A stretch of 64,000 nucleotides of DNA from Streptococcus mitis (GTDB taxonomy: Bacteria > Bacillota > Bacilli > Lactobacillales > Streptococcaceae): assembly GCF_946190375.1 (NCBI RefSeq), contig NZ_CAMIAF010000006.1:1-64000 (forward strand). Reading direction: 5' to 3'. Within the stretch, counting starts at the first letter, position 1. Each line of letters begins with the position of its first letter. The notes beneath the pieces are model-generated. The model saw only the letters and a list, made by a program, of their open reading frames with translations, was not told the origin of the DNA and searched no databases. Both the position numbers and the translations under genes were made by a program. Shown here piece after piece: positions 36,864 to 46,988 of this stretch.

Positions 36864-37961
36864 ATGACCATCACAGGTATTATAGCGGAGTTCAATCCTT
36901 TTCATAATGGCCACAAATATCTGCTGGAGCAGGCTGAGGGACTGAAAATCGTGGCTATGTCTGGGAATTTCATGCAGCGTGGGGAGCCTGCTATCGTTGA
37001 CAAGTGGACACGGGCCCAGATGGCGCTGGAAAATGGAGCGGATCTGGTAGTAGAATTGCCCTTTTTAGTCAGTGTTCAGGCAGCAGATTTCTTCGGCCAA
37101 GGAGCTGTGGATATCTTGACTCGTTTGGGTATTGATACTCTAGCTTTTGGGACGGAGGAAGTTCTAGATTACCAGAAAATCGCTGACTTATACACAGAGC
37201 AGGGTGCTGAGATGGAGCAATTTGTGGAAAATCTGGCTGATTCCCTTTCCTATCCCCAGAAAACTCAGGCCATGTGGAAGGAATTTGCAGGTCTTGATTT
37301 TTCAGGCAATACGCCCAATCATGTCCTTGCTCTGGCCTATGCCAAGGCGGTTGCTGGACGCAACATCAAACTCCATCCGATTCAGCGTCAGGGGGCTGGT
37401 TACCATTCTGTGGATAAGGATGTGGACTTTGCTTCGGCGACAGCCCTTCGTCAGCATCAGAAGGACCAAGACTTCTTAGAACGCTTTATGCCATCTGTTG
37501 CTCTCTTTGAGCAGGCTAATAAGGTGAGTTGGGACGACTATTTTCCTTTGCTCCGCTATCAAATCTTGTCAAATCCAGACCTAACCACCATCTATCAGAT
37601 AAATCAAGAAATGGCTGTGCGCATTAATGAAGCTATTAAAACAGCCCAGTCTGTGGAAGAATTGGTCGAGTTAGTGACTACCAAACGTTACACCAAGGCG
37701 CGTGTCAGACGCCTCTTGGCCTATATTTTGGTGCAGGCCATAGAAAGTGACCTGCCAGAAGCCATTCATGTTCTTGGCTTTACCGAAAAAGGCAGACAAC
37801 ATCTCAAGTCTCTGAAAGGGCAAATCAATCTAGTCAGCCGAATTGGCAAAGAACCCTGGGATGCCATGACTCAAAAGGCAGACCAGATTTACCAACTGGG
37901 AAATCCAAGTATAGCAGAGCAGAATTTTGGAAGAGTACCGATTAGAATAGAAACAAACTAA
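36864..37961 (+). CDS. tmcAL: tRNA(Met) cytidine acetate ligase TmcAL
   Basis: A 365-residue protein. The nucleotidyltransferase-like start [20 protein letters not shown] with HNGH, followed by [11 protein letters not shown], identifies TmcAL (YlbM), which makes N4-acetylcytidine at the wobble base of elongator tRNA-Met using acetate and ATP. AGGAG lies upstream. The gene ends at the first of two near-identical terminators. Confidence 0.92.
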   Translation: MTITGIIAEFNPFHNGHKYLLEQAEGLKIVAMSGNFMQRGEPAIVDKWTRAQMALENGADLVVELPFLVSVQAADFFGQGAVDILTRLGIDTLAFGTEEVLDYQKIADLYTEQGAEMEQFVENLADSLSYPQKTQAMWKEFAGLDFSGNTPNHVLALAYAKAVAGRNIKLHPIQRQGAGYHSVDKDVDFASATALRQHQKDQDFLERFMPSVALFEQANKVSWDDYFPLLRYQILSNPDLTTIYQINQEMAVRINEAIKTAQSVEELVELVTTKRYTKARVRRLLAYILVQAIESDLPEAIHVLGFTEKGRQHLKSLKGQINLVSRIGKEPWDAMTQKADQIYQLGNPSIAEQNFGRVPIRIETN

Positions 37962-37985
37962 GTCTACCGAAAGGTGGACTTTTTG
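37961..37985 (+). terminator. Terminator after tmcAL
   Basis: AGTCTACC-GAAA-GGTGGACT followed by TTTTT. It overlaps the last base of the tmcAL stop codon. A near copy lies after yoeB at 38605-38628. Confidence 0.8.
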
Positions 37986-38020
37986 AGATTTTTTACGAAT
38001 AAATAGATAGAAAAGAAAAT

Positions 38021-38062
38021 CTTGTACAAGTTCCTGACGATTTCTTTCTTTTTGTGTATAAT
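38021..38062 (+). promoter_or_regulatory. yefM-yoeB promoter and probable YefM operator
   Basis: The perfect palindrome CTTGTACAAG (38021-38030) contains TGTACA, the core known for YefM operators in E. coli. It lies just upstream of a promoter with -35 CTGACG (38034-38039), 17-base spacer and -10 TATAAT (38057-38062). YefM, alone or with YoeB, should bind here and repress the operon. Confidence 0.7.
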
Positions 38063-38092
38063 AGTGGAAAAGAGGTAAAACGAGGTATGGTT

Positions 38093-38347
38093 ATGGAAGC
38101 AGTTCTTTACTCAACGTTCCGAAATCATTTAAAAGACTACATGAAGAAGGTAAACGATGAATTTGAGCCTTTGACGGTGGTTAATAAAAATCCAGATGAG
38201 GACATTGTAGTTCTTTCAAAGAGCGAATGGGACAGTATTCAGGAAACACTGAGAATCGCTCAAAATAAGGAGTTATCAGACAAGGTTTTGCGAGGAATGG
38301 CTCAAGTTCGTGCTGGAAGCACTCAGGTACATGTGATTGAGGAGTGA
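38093..38347 (+). CDS. yefM: Antitoxin YefM
   Basis: An 84-residue Phd/YefM-family antitoxin (MEAVLYSTFRNHLKDYMKKV, then NPDEDIVVLSKSEWDSIQET). It binds DNA with its N-terminal half and neutralises YoeB with its C-terminal half. I chose ATG 38093 because GAGG (38082-38085) is seven bases away; ATG 38087 would be only one base from it. The ribosome-binding site for yoeB lies in the last two yefM codons, so the pair is coupled. Confidence 0.92.
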   Translation: MEAVLYSTFRNHLKDYMKKVNDEFEPLTVVNKNPDEDIVVLSKSEWDSIQETLRIAQNKELSDKVLRGMAQVRAGSTQVHVIEE

Positions 38348-38350
38348 TGA

Positions 38351-38605
38351 ATGCTACTCAAGTTTACAGAAGATGCGTGGGCAGATTATTGCTACTGGCA
38401 AACTCAGGACAAGAAAACGTTAAAAAGAATCAATAAACTAATCAAGGATATTCAACGTGATCCATTTACAGGAATAGGGAAACCAGAGTCGCTCAAATAT
38501 GATTACCAAGGAGCCTGGTCACGTCGTATTGACGCAGAAAATCGCTTGATTTATATGATAGATGGAGATAGCGTGGCTTTCTTGTCCTTTAAAGATCATT
38601 ACTAA
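38351..38605 (+). CDS. yoeB: Toxin YoeB (ribosome-dependent mRNA interferase)
   Basis: An 84-residue RelE-superfamily toxin: FTEDAWADYCYWQTQDKKT, GKPESLKY, SRRIDAENRLIY and the C-terminal FKDHY, with the catalytic-site residues usually found in YoeB (Glu, Arg, His, Tyr) apparently intact. It cuts mRNA at the ribosome when free of YefM. Starts 3 bases after the yefM stop. A terminator overlaps its stop codon. Confidence 0.93.
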   Translation: MLLKFTEDAWADYCYWQTQDKKTLKRINKLIKDIQRDPFTGIGKPESLKYDYQGAWSRRIDAENRLIYMIDGDSVAFLSFKDHY

Positions 38606-38628
38606 GTCTACTGAAAGGTAGGCTTTTT
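38605..38628 (+). terminator. Terminator after yoeB
   Basis: AGTCTAC (38605-38611) pairs with GTAGGCT (38618-38624), then TTTTT. It differs from the terminator before yefM at 3 of 24 positions, all keeping base pairs (G-U allowed). Confidence 0.78.
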
Positions 38629-38731
38629 CTCAAATCTCTACTAAAACTACGATTTCTAAGAAATAGAGATTGTACTAATAAATTATAGTTGATTAAACAC
38701 CAAATTCCTCAAAACATATTCTATTTTAGGT

Positions 38732-38760
38732 TTGTGAAAATCACTTTTTTATGGTAGAAT
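38732..38760 (+). promoter_or_regulatory. rny promoter
   Basis: TTGTGA (38732-38737), 17-base spacer and extended -10 TGGTAGAAT (38752-38760), 49 bases before the start codon. Confidence 0.65.
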
Positions 38761-38808
38761 GTAAAAGAATGTATGTCATTCGGAATAACAATAAAATGAG
38801 GTAAAAAC

Positions 38809-40422
38809 ATGGAAATCATGTCGCTTGCGATTGCTGTTTTTGCCGTCATCATTGGTTTAGTCATTGGATATGTCAGCATCTCAGCTAAGATGAAATCATC
38901 TCAGGAAGCTGCAGAGTTGATGCTTTTAAATGCTGAACAAGAAGCAACTAATTTACGTGGACAAGCTGAGCGTGAAGCGGATTTACTTGTTAATGAAGCT
39001 AAACGTGAAAGCAAGTCTCTTAAAAAAGAAGCACTATTGGAGGCCAAAGAAGAAGCCAGAAAATACCGTGAAGAAGTGGACGCTGAATTCAAATCAGAAC
39101 GTCAAGAACTCAAACAAATCGAAAGTCGTTTGACAGAGAGAGCTACTAGCCTCGACCGTAAGGACGACAATTTGACGAGTAAAGAACAAACACTTGAACA
39201 AAAAGAACAAAGTATTTCTGATAGAGCGAAAAACCTTGATGCGCGTGAAGAGCAATTAGAGGAAGTCGAAAGACAAAAAGAAGAAGAGTTAGAGCGTATT
39301 GGTGCTCTGTCTCAGGCAGAAGCACGAGATATTATCTTGGCTCAGACAGAGGAAAACTTGACCAAGGAGATTGCCAGCCGCATTCGTGAAGCTGAGCAAG
39401 AGGTCAAGGAACGTTCTGATAAAATGGCCAAGGACATCTTGGTTCAAGCTATGCAACGTATCGCTGGTGAATATGTAGCGGAGTCAACAAACTCAACAGT
39501 TCATCTGCCAGATGATACTATGAAGGGACGCATTATTGGTCGTGAAGGTCGTAACATTCGTACCTTTGAAAGTTTGACAGGGGTCGATGTGATCATCGAC
39601 GATACACCAGAAGTGGTAACCTTGTCAGGTTTTGACCCGATTCGTCGCGAGATTGCCCGCATGACTATGGAAATGTTGCTCAAAGATGGTCGTATTCATC
39701 CAGCTCGTATCGAAGAGTTGGTTGAGAAAAACCGTCAGGAGATTGACAATAAAATCCGTGAATATGGTGAGGCTGCTGCCTATGAGATTGGTGCGCCAAA
39801 CCTTCACCCTGACTTGATGAAGATTATGGGTCGCTTGCAGTTCCGTACTTCATATGGACAAAACGTCTTGCGTCATTCGATTGAGGTTGCTAAATTAGCT
39901 GGTATTATGGCTAGCGAACTTGGTGAAAATGCGGCACTTGCCCGTCGTGCAGGATTCCTTCACGATGTCGGAAAAGCTATTGACCGTGAGGTTGAAGGTA
40001 GCCACGTTGAAATCGGTATGGAATTGGCTCGTAAATATAAGGAACACCCAGTTGTGGTCAATACGATTGCTAGCCACCACGGCGATGTCGAAGCTGAGAG
40101 CGTCATTGCAGTTATCGTTGCTGCAGCAGATGCTTTGAGCGCGGCACGTCCAGGTGCTCGTAGTGAGTCTCTTGAAAGCTACATCAAGCGTCTCCATGAT
40201 TTGGAAGAAATTGCTAACGGTTTTGAAGGAGTTCAAACAAGCTTTGCCCTTCAAGCAGGACGTGAAATCCGCATCATGGTCAATCCAGGACAAATCAAGG
40301 ACGACAAAGTCACAATCTTGGCTCACAAAGTTCGGGAGAAAATTGAAAACAATCTCGATTACCCAGGAAATATCAAGGTAACCGTGATTCGTGAACTTCG
40401 TGCAGTAGATTATGCTAAATAA
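38809..40422 (+). CDS. rny: Ribonuclease Y
   Basis: A 537-residue endoribonuclease that starts mRNA decay. In order: one N-terminal membrane helix ([17 protein letters not shown]), a long coiled coil (about 30-200) rich in Glu, Lys and Gln, a KH RNA-binding domain ([15 protein letters not shown]), and an HD domain ([14 protein letters not shown]) with the metal-binding pair. Full family length. It has its own promoter and a terminator at 40428-40457. Confidence 0.96.
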   Translation: MEIMSLAIAVFAVIIGLVIGYVSISAKMKSSQEAAELMLLNAEQEATNLRGQAEREADLLVNEAKRESKSLKKEALLEAKEEARKYREEVDAEFKSERQELKQIESRLTERATSLDRKDDNLTSKEQTLEQKEQSISDRAKNLDAREEQLEEVERQKEEELERIGALSQAEARDIILAQTEENLTKEIASRIREAEQEVKERSDKMAKDILVQAMQRIAGEYVAESTNSTVHLPDDTMKGRIIGREGRNIRTFESLTGVDVIIDDTPEVVTLSGFDPIRREIARMTMEMLLKDGRIHPARIEELVEKNRQEIDNKIREYGEAAAYEIGAPNLHPDLMKIMGRLQFRTSYGQNVLRHSIEVAKLAGIMASELGENAALARRAGFLHDVGKAIDREVEGSHVEIGMELARKYKEHPVVVNTIASHHGDVEAESVIAVIVAAADALSAARPGARSESLESYIKRLHDLEEIANGFEGVQTSFALQAGREIRIMVNPGQIKDDKVTILAHKVREKIENNLDYPGNIKVTVIRELRAVDYAK

Positions 40423-40427
40423 ATAAG

Positions 40428-40457
40428 AAAGAGCAGTTGAAAAATTACTGCTTTTTT
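40428..40457 (+). terminator. Terminator after rny
   Basis: AGCAGT (40432-40437) pairs with ACTGCT (40447-40452) and is followed by a T run; the flanking A and T runs extend the stem. Confidence 0.72.
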
Positions 40458-40536
40458 GTTACACTAGATAGAAAGACTGTAAAGGATAATCTGGCTTTTT
40501 GCCATTATTCTAGAGAAATGTTATTTCACAGACTGA

Positions 40537-41178
<642 letters not shown>

Positions 41179-41202
41179 AATTTAGAAAATAGGTACAAGC
41201 AA

Positions 41203-41517
41203 ATGATGTTAAAACCCTCTATTGATACCTTGCTCGACAAGGTTCCTTCAAAATATTCACTCGTAATCTTGGAAGCAAAACGTGCCCACGAATTGGAAGC
41301 AGGTGCGCCAGCAACTCAAGGTTTCAAGTCTGAAAAATCAACTCTTCGCGCTTTAGAAGAAATCGAATCAGGAAACGTTACAATTCACCCAGACCCAGAA
41401 GGAAAACGTGAAGCAGTGCGTCGCCGTATCGAAGAAGAAAAACGTCGCAAAGAAGAAGAAGAAAAGAAAATCAAAGAGCAAATCGCTAAAGAAAAAGAAG
41501 ATGGTGAAAAAATTTAA
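41203..41517 (+). CDS. rpoZ: RNA polymerase omega subunit
   Basis: A 104-residue omega subunit ([36 protein letters not shown]), supporting assembly of RNA polymerase. The C-terminal third is a charged Glu/Lys/Arg helix typical of streptococci. Start is ATG 41203 or ATG 41206; the family usually begins MLKPSID, matching the second. The upstream AGG is weak. Confidence 0.94.
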
Positions 41518-41582
41518 GGTTGGGGGGACTCAATCTTATTTTTTCTATTACAAGAATGTACTGACAAGGAGGAGGTGAGAAG

Positions 41583-43979
41583 ATGGCTATAGCTAAGATT
41601 ATTGTGGATGTGCCTTTGATGCAGACGGACCAACCCTATAGTTATAGGATTCCGGAGGAATTTGAGGGAATGCTAGAAGTTGGGATGCGGGTTCATGTGC
41701 CTTTTGGTAAGGGCAATCGCCTGATTCAAGGGATTGTTCTTGGTTTGGAGTCCCAACCAGATGAAGAAGAGGTTAATCAAGATTTAAAAGATATTGCGGA
41801 GGTGCTGGATTTTTCTCCTGTTCTCACGCAAGAACAACTCTGGCTGGCTGAGGAGTTACGCAAATCTGTCTTCTCCTACAAAATCTCTATCCTCAAGGCT
41901 ATGTTACCAGGATTTCTGAACTCCAGCTATGACAAGATTCTCTATCCTCTGGCAGGTCTGAGTCAGGAATACCGAGAGCGCTTGTTTGGTTCAGAGGATT
42001 CGCTTGCTTTTTCTTCTCTAGATTTAAGTAAGCAAGCTGAAATGATGCGTTTGACTAGAAAAGGCCTGCTTGGTCTAGAATATCAGGCGATTGATCAAAA
42101 GAAGGTCAAGACCCAGTCTTGGTATGAGGTAGATCTTGCTCAATTAGAAAATGTAGAGATTTCTGCACGTGCCAAGAAAAAGTTAGAACTGAGAGACTAT
42201 CTGCTGTCTCATCCTGAGAGTGCTTCTTTGGCTAGTTTGTTAGAGTTCTATTCGCGAGAGCAAGTCAACTTCTTTGTGGAACAAGGTGCTGTGACCATAG
42301 TCCAAAAAGAAGTGCAACGCTCGGCTGCTTATTTTGAAGGCATTGAGGCAAGTCAGCCTTTGGAGTTGAATCCAGAGCAAAGACAGGCGCGTGATGCAGT
42401 TGTGAGTGCGATTGGCAGTCATCAGCCACCCTTCCTCCTTCAAGGGATTACAGGAAGTGGGAAGACGGAGGTTTACTTGCAGATTATCCAAGGAGCCTTG
42501 GACAAGGGCAAGACAGCTATTTTGCTGGTGCCTGAGATTTCCTTGACTCCACAAATGACGGAGCGTTTTATAGCACGTTTTGGGGACAAGGTGGCCATTC
42601 TTCATTCAGGTCTTTCCAATGGTGAAAAGTATGATGAATGGCGCAAAGTGGAACGTGGCGATGCTCAAGTTGTTGTGGGTGCCAGATCTGCCATCTTTGC
42701 TCCGCTGAAAAATCTAGGTGTCATGATTATCGATGAAGAGCATGAAGCGACTTATAAGCAGGACAGCAATCCCCGTTACCATGCTAGAGAGGTTGCTATT
42801 CTAAGGTCCCAGTATAATCAAGCAGCTTTGGTGCTTGGTTCAGCAACTCCTAGTCTGGAAAGCCGTGCGCGAGCTGGAAAAGGCGTCTATCAACATTTAC
42901 GTCTGACCCAACGCGCCAATCCTTTAGCTAGGATCCCTGAGGTTCAAGTGATTGACTTTCGGGACTATATCGGGCACAATGAGACGTCAAACTTTACGCC
43001 ACCTTTGCTAGAAGCCATCCAAGACCGTCTGGCTAAAAAAGAGCAGGTGGTTCTCATGCTAAATCGTCGTGGTTATTCTAGCTTTGTTATGTGTCGGGAG
43101 TGTGGGACGGTGGATACTTGTCCCAACTGTGACATTTCCTTGACCTTGCACATGGATACCAAGACCATGAACTGCCATTATTGTGGCTTTTCGAAGGATA
43201 TTCCTCAGGTCTGTCCTAACTGTAAGAGTCGCAGTATTCGTTATTATGGGACAGGAACTCAGAAGGCTTATGACGAGCTGGCAGAACTCTTTCCCCAGGC
43301 CCGTATTTTGCGGATGGATGTGGACACGACTCGTAAGAAAGGCAGTCATCAAGCCCTATTAGACCAGTTTGGACGAGGAGAAGCGGATATTTTACTAGGT
43401 ACTCAGATGATTGCCAAGGGATTGGATTTTCCCAATGTGACCTTAGTCGGAGTTCTAAATGCGGATACAGCCTTGAATCTACCTGATTTCCGTTCTTCTG
43501 AAAGAACCTTCCAGCTTTTGACTCAGGTGGCAGGTCGGGCAGGACGTGCTGAAAAAGCTGGGCAGGTCTTGATTCAGTCTTACAATCCTCAGCACTATGC
43601 TATTCGATTTGCCAAGGATCAGGACTACGAAGGCTTTTACGCTTATGAAATGGGAATCAGACGACAACTTGGCTATCCGCCCTATTATTTCACGATTGGC
43701 ATTACCCTTTCACACAAGAAAGAAGAAGAGGTGGTCAAACGTGCTTATGAAGTCATGAATATTTTGCGGTCAGGTTTGTCCGAAACCAGTAACATCTTTG
43801 GGCCGACGCCAAAACCGATTGCTCGTACCCACAACCTCTATCATTACCAGATTTTAATTAAATACCGTTTAGAAGATGAGCTGGGGCCAACCCTCAACCA
43901 GGTCTTGGCCTTGACTCAAGAACGGGAAAATAGTGAGCTCCGTCTCAGCATTGACCATGAGCCGCAGCAATTTTTATAA
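41583..43979 (+). CDS. priA: Primosomal helicase PriA
   Basis: A 798-residue 3'-5' DNA helicase that restarts stalled replication forks. Visible: N-terminal DNA-binding domain, Walker A GITGSGKTEVY, Walker B DEEH, GSATPSLES, the zinc-binding cysteines CRECGTVDTCPNC and CHYCG...CPNC, and late GTQMIAKGLDFPNV. AAGGAGGAGGTG gives a strong ribosome-binding site. Full length. Confidence 0.96.
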   Translation: MAIAKIIVDVPLMQTDQPYSYRIPEEFEGMLEVGMRVHVPFGKGNRLIQGIVLGLESQPDEEEVNQDLKDIAEVLDFSPVLTQEQLWLAEELRKSVFSYKISILKAMLPGFLNSSYDKILYPLAGLSQEYRERLFGSEDSLAFSSLDLSKQAEMMRLTRKGLLGLEYQAIDQKKVKTQSWYEVDLAQLENVEISARAKKKLELRDYLLSHPESASLASLLEFYSREQVNFFVEQGAVTIVQKEVQRSAAYFEGIEASQPLELNPEQRQARDAVVSAIGSHQPPFLLQGITGSGKTEVYLQIIQGALDKGKTAILLVPEISLTPQMTERFIARFGDKVAILHSGLSNGEKYDEWRKVERGDAQVVVGARSAIFAPLKNLGVMIIDEEHEATYKQDSNPRYHAREVAILRSQYNQAALVLGSATPSLESRARAGKGVYQHLRLTQRANPLARIPEVQVIDFRDYIGHNETSNFTPPLLEAIQDRLAKKEQVVLMLNRRGYSSFVMCRECGTVDTCPNCDISLTLHMDTKTMNCHYCGFSKDIPQVCPNCKSRSIRYYGTGTQKAYDELAELFPQARILRMDVDTTRKKGSHQALLDQFGRGEADILLGTQMIAKGLDFPNVTLVGVLNADTALNLPDFRSSERTFQLLTQVAGRAGRAEKAGQVLIQSYNPQHYAIRFAKDQDYEGFYAYEMGIRRQLGYPPYYFTIGITLSHKKEEEVVKRAYEVMNILRSGLSETSNIFGPTPKPIARTHNLYHYQILIKYRLEDELGPTLNQVLALTQERENSELRLSIDHEPQQFL

Positions 43980-43991
43980 GAAGGAGAAGAT

Positions 43992-44927
43992 ATGACAAAA
44001 CTAATCTTTATGGGGACACCCGACTTTTCAGCAACAGTCTTAAAAGGACTTTTGACAGATGACCGTTACGAAATTCTAGCCGTTGTGACCCAGCCAGACC
44101 GTGCTGTCGGACGTAAAAAAGTGATCCAAGAAACCCCAGTTAAACAAGCTGCCAAAGAGGCAGGACTTCCTATCTACCAACCTGAAAAATTATCTGGAAG
44201 TCCAGAGATGGAAGCTATAATGAATTTAGGAGCAGATGGAATTGTGACTGCTGCTTTTGGGCAGTTTCTCCCAAGTAAACTCCTTGATAGCATGGACTTT
44301 GCGGTCAACGTTCATGCCTCCCTTCTTCCTAAGCACCGTGGTGGTGCACCTATCCATTATGCCTTGATTCAAGGGGATGAGGAAGCTGGTGTGACCATTA
44401 TGGAGATGGTTAAGGAAATGGATGCAGGGGATATGATTTCTCGTCGTAGTATTCCGATTACGGATGAGGACAATGTCGGTACCTTGTTTGAGAAATTAGC
44501 TCTTGTTGGTCGCGATTTGCTTTTGGACACTTTGCCTGCCTACATTGCTGGTGACATCAAACCTGAACCACAGGATCCAAGTCAGGTTACTTTCTCGCCA
44601 AATATCAAGCCAGAGGAAGAAAAATTGGACTGGAACAAAAGCAATCGTCAACTCTTTAACCAAATCCGTGGGATGAACCCCTGGCCTGTTGCCCATACTT
44701 TCCTTAAGGGCGACCGCTTTAAGATTTATGAAGCTCTAGCAGTAGAAGGTCAGGGAAATCCAGGAGAGATTCTCTCTATCGGCAAGAAAGAATTGATTGT
44801 CGCAACGGCAGAAGGGGCTCTATCCCTCAAGCAAGTGCAGCCAGCTGGTAAACCTAAGATGGACATTGCTTCCTTCCTCAACGGAGTTGGACGGACATTG
44901 ACTGTAGGAGAACGATTTGGTGACTAA
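43992..44927 (+). CDS. fmt: Methionyl-tRNA formyltransferase
   Basis: A 311-residue enzyme that formylates initiator Met-tRNA using 10-formyl-THF. It has [12 protein letters not shown] at the start and the catalytic region [23 protein letters not shown] is upstream. It overlaps rsmB by 8 bases. Confidence 0.96.
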   Translation: MTKLIFMGTPDFSATVLKGLLTDDRYEILAVVTQPDRAVGRKKVIQETPVKQAAKEAGLPIYQPEKLSGSPEMEAIMNLGADGIVTAAFGQFLPSKLLDSMDFAVNVHASLLPKHRGGAPIHYALIQGDEEAGVTIMEMVKEMDAGDMISRRSIPITDEDNVGTLFEKLALVGRDLLLDTLPAYIAGDIKPEPQDPSQVTFSPNIKPEEEKLDWNKSNRQLFNQIRGMNPWPVAHTFLKGDRFKIYEALAVEGQGNPGEILSIGKKELIVATAEGALSLKQVQPAGKPKMDIASFLNGVGRTLTVGERFGD

Positions 44928-46233
44928 AGTAGAAACGGCTAGAAGTCTAGCCCTAGCAGTATTAGAGGATGTTTTTATCAATCAAGCATACTCAAATATC
45001 GCCTTAAATAAGCATCTCAAGGGAAGTCAACTTTCGGCAGCAGACAAGGGCTTGGTGACCGAGCTGGTCTATGGAACGGTAGCCCGTAAACTGACTCTGG
45101 AATGGTACCTATCACACTTTATCGAAGACAGAGATAAGTTAGATAACTGGCTCTATGTCCTTCTTCTCATGAGTGCCTACCAACTCCGCTATTTGGACAA
45201 AATTCCAGACCATGCTGTGGTTAATGAAGCGGTGGAATTGGCTAAATTCCGTAAAAAAGGCAGTGAAAAATTGGTCAACGCTGTCCTTCGCCGTATCTTG
45301 CGTGAAGGCTGGCCAGATATCACCAGCATCAAACGAAAAAACAAGCGTGATTCCATTGCCTATTCTCTCCCAGTTTGGCTAGTTTCCAAGCTCAAGGAAG
45401 AATACGGAGAAGAGCGAGCGCAAGCTATTTTTGAAAGTCTCTTGGTGCGAAACAAGGCTAGCATTCGTGTAACAGACCTAGGACGAAAAGAGGAAATCCA
45501 AACCTTGTTGGAAGCTAGTGATTCATCCTTGTCTCCTTCTGGTCTTGTTAAGGAACAGGGCCACTTTGCAGGCCTTGATTTGTTCGCAGAAGGGGCTATA
45601 ACCATCCAAGACGAGTCCAGTCAATTGGTTGCGCCAACTCTTGATTTACAAGGTGATGAGCAGGTTCTAGATGCTTGTGCGGCTCCGGGTGGGAAAACAG
45701 CCCATATAGCTTCTTATCTCACGACAGGTCAGGTTACTGCTCTAGATTTGTATGACCATAAGTTGGACTTGATCCAAGAAAATGCTCAACGTCTGGGAGT
45801 TGCAGATCGGGTTCAAAGGCAAAAATTGGATGCCAGAAAGGTGCATGAGTTTTTTGGTCAGGATTCTTTTGATAAGATTTTGGTGGATGCTCCCTGTTCA
45901 GGAATTGGTCTTCTGCGCCGAAAACCAGATATCAAATACAATAAAGAAACGGCAGATTTCGCGTCCTTACAGGAAATTCAGCTAGAAATATTAGGTAGTG
46001 TTTGTCAAACACTACGCAAAGGTGGTATAATAACTTATAGTACCTGTACTATTGTCTCAGAGGAGAATTTTCAAGTCGTTAAGGCGTTTTTAGAAAGTCA
46101 TCCTGAGTTCGAGCAGGTAAAACTAGAACATGAATGTAAGGATATCATGAAAGACGGCTGTATCCTCATTACACCTGAATTGTATGGAAGTGATGGATTC
46201 TTCATCAGTCAATTTCGCAAGATATCGGATTAG
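44920..46233 (+). CDS. rsmB: 16S rRNA m5C967 methyltransferase RsmB
   Basis: A 437-residue enzyme with an N-terminal NusB-like RNA-binding domain and a C-terminal methyltransferase ([14 protein letters not shown], catalytic [24 protein letters not shown]). I start it at GTG 44920, nine bases after AGGAG; an in-frame TTG at 44917 is also possible. Overlap with fmt indicates coupling. phpP follows after 14 bases. Confidence 0.94.
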   Translation: MTKVETARSLALAVLEDVFINQAYSNIALNKHLKGSQLSAADKGLVTELVYGTVARKLTLEWYLSHFIEDRDKLDNWLYVLLLMSAYQLRYLDKIPDHAVVNEAVELAKFRKKGSEKLVNAVLRRILREGWPDITSIKRKNKRDSIAYSLPVWLVSKLKEEYGEERAQAIFESLLVRNKASIRVTDLGRKEEIQTLLEASDSSLSPSGLVKEQGHFAGLDLFAEGAITIQDESSQLVAPTLDLQGDEQVLDACAAPGGKTAHIASYLTTGQVTALDLYDHKLDLIQENAQRLGVADRVQRQKLDARKVHEFFGQDSFDKILVDAPCSGIGLLRRKPDIKYNKETADFASLQEIQLEILGSVCQTLRKGGIITYSTCTIVSEENFQVVKAFLESHPEFEQVKLEHECKDIMKDGCILITPELYGSDGFFISQFRKISD

Positions 46234-46247
46234 GAAGGAACTGACAC

Positions 46248-46988
46248 ATGGAAATTTCATTATTAACAGATGTTGGTCAGAAACGAACAAATAACCAAGA
46301 CTATGTCAACCACTATGTCAATAGAGCTGGGCGTACCATGATTATTTTAGCTGATGGGATGGGAGGTCATCGCGCAGGGAATATCGCTAGTGAAATGGCG
46401 GTAACAGACCTAGGTATAGCTTGGGTTGATACCCAAATCGATACAGTCAATGAAGTGCGTGAATGGTTCGCCAATTACCTAGAAATTGAAAATCAAAAGA
46501 TTCATCAACTTGGACAAGATGATGCCTATAAAGGAATGGGAACAACTCTAGAAGCTGTTGCTATTATTGGCAATCAGGCTATCTATGCTCATATTGGAGA
46601 TTCTCGTATCGGTTTGATTCGTGGGGAAGAATACCACCAGTTAACGAGCGATCATTCCTTGGTCAATGAATTGCTTAAGGCAGGTCAATTGACACCAGAA
46701 GAAGCTGCTAGCCATCCACAGAAAAATATTATTACTCAATCTATCGGTCAAAAAGATGAAGTTCAACCTGATTTTGGAATGATTACCCTTGAGCCAGGAG
46801 ACTATCTCTTGCTCAATAGTGATGGTTTGACCAACATGATTTCAGGCAGTGAGATTTGTGATATTGTAACCAGTGATATTCCTTTGGCAGATAAAACAGC
46901 GACGCTTGTGCGTTTTGCTAACAATGCAGGAGGTTTAGACAACATTACGGTTGCCCTTGTTTCTATGAACGAGGAGGATGTAGAATGA
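46248..46988 (+). CDS. phpP: PP2C-type Ser/Thr protein phosphatase PhpP
   Basis: A 246-residue metal-dependent phosphatase reversing StkP phosphorylation. Motifs: [30 protein letters not shown], and [11 protein letters not shown] at the end, carrying the Asp residues of the two-metal site. Cytoplasmic. Its stop overlaps the stkP start as ATGA, so phosphatase and kinase are made together. Confidence 0.95.
   Translation: MEISLLTDVGQKRTNNQDYVNHYVNRAGRTMIILADGMGGHRAGNIASEMAVTDLGIAWVDTQIDTVNEVREWFANYLEIENQKIHQLGQDDAYKGMGTTLEAVAIIGNQAIYAHIGDSRIGLIRGEEYHQLTSDHSLVNELLKAGQLTPEEAASHPQKNIITQSIGQKDEVQPDFGMITLEPGDYLLLNSDGLTNMISGSEICDIVTSDIPLADKTATLVRFANNAGGLDNITVALVSMNEEDVE

Noticed and set aside
36396-36914. 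Minus-strand open frame of 172 residues opposite the methyltransferase
   Set aside because: Shadow frame running across the gene boundary to tmcAL; no supporting signals.
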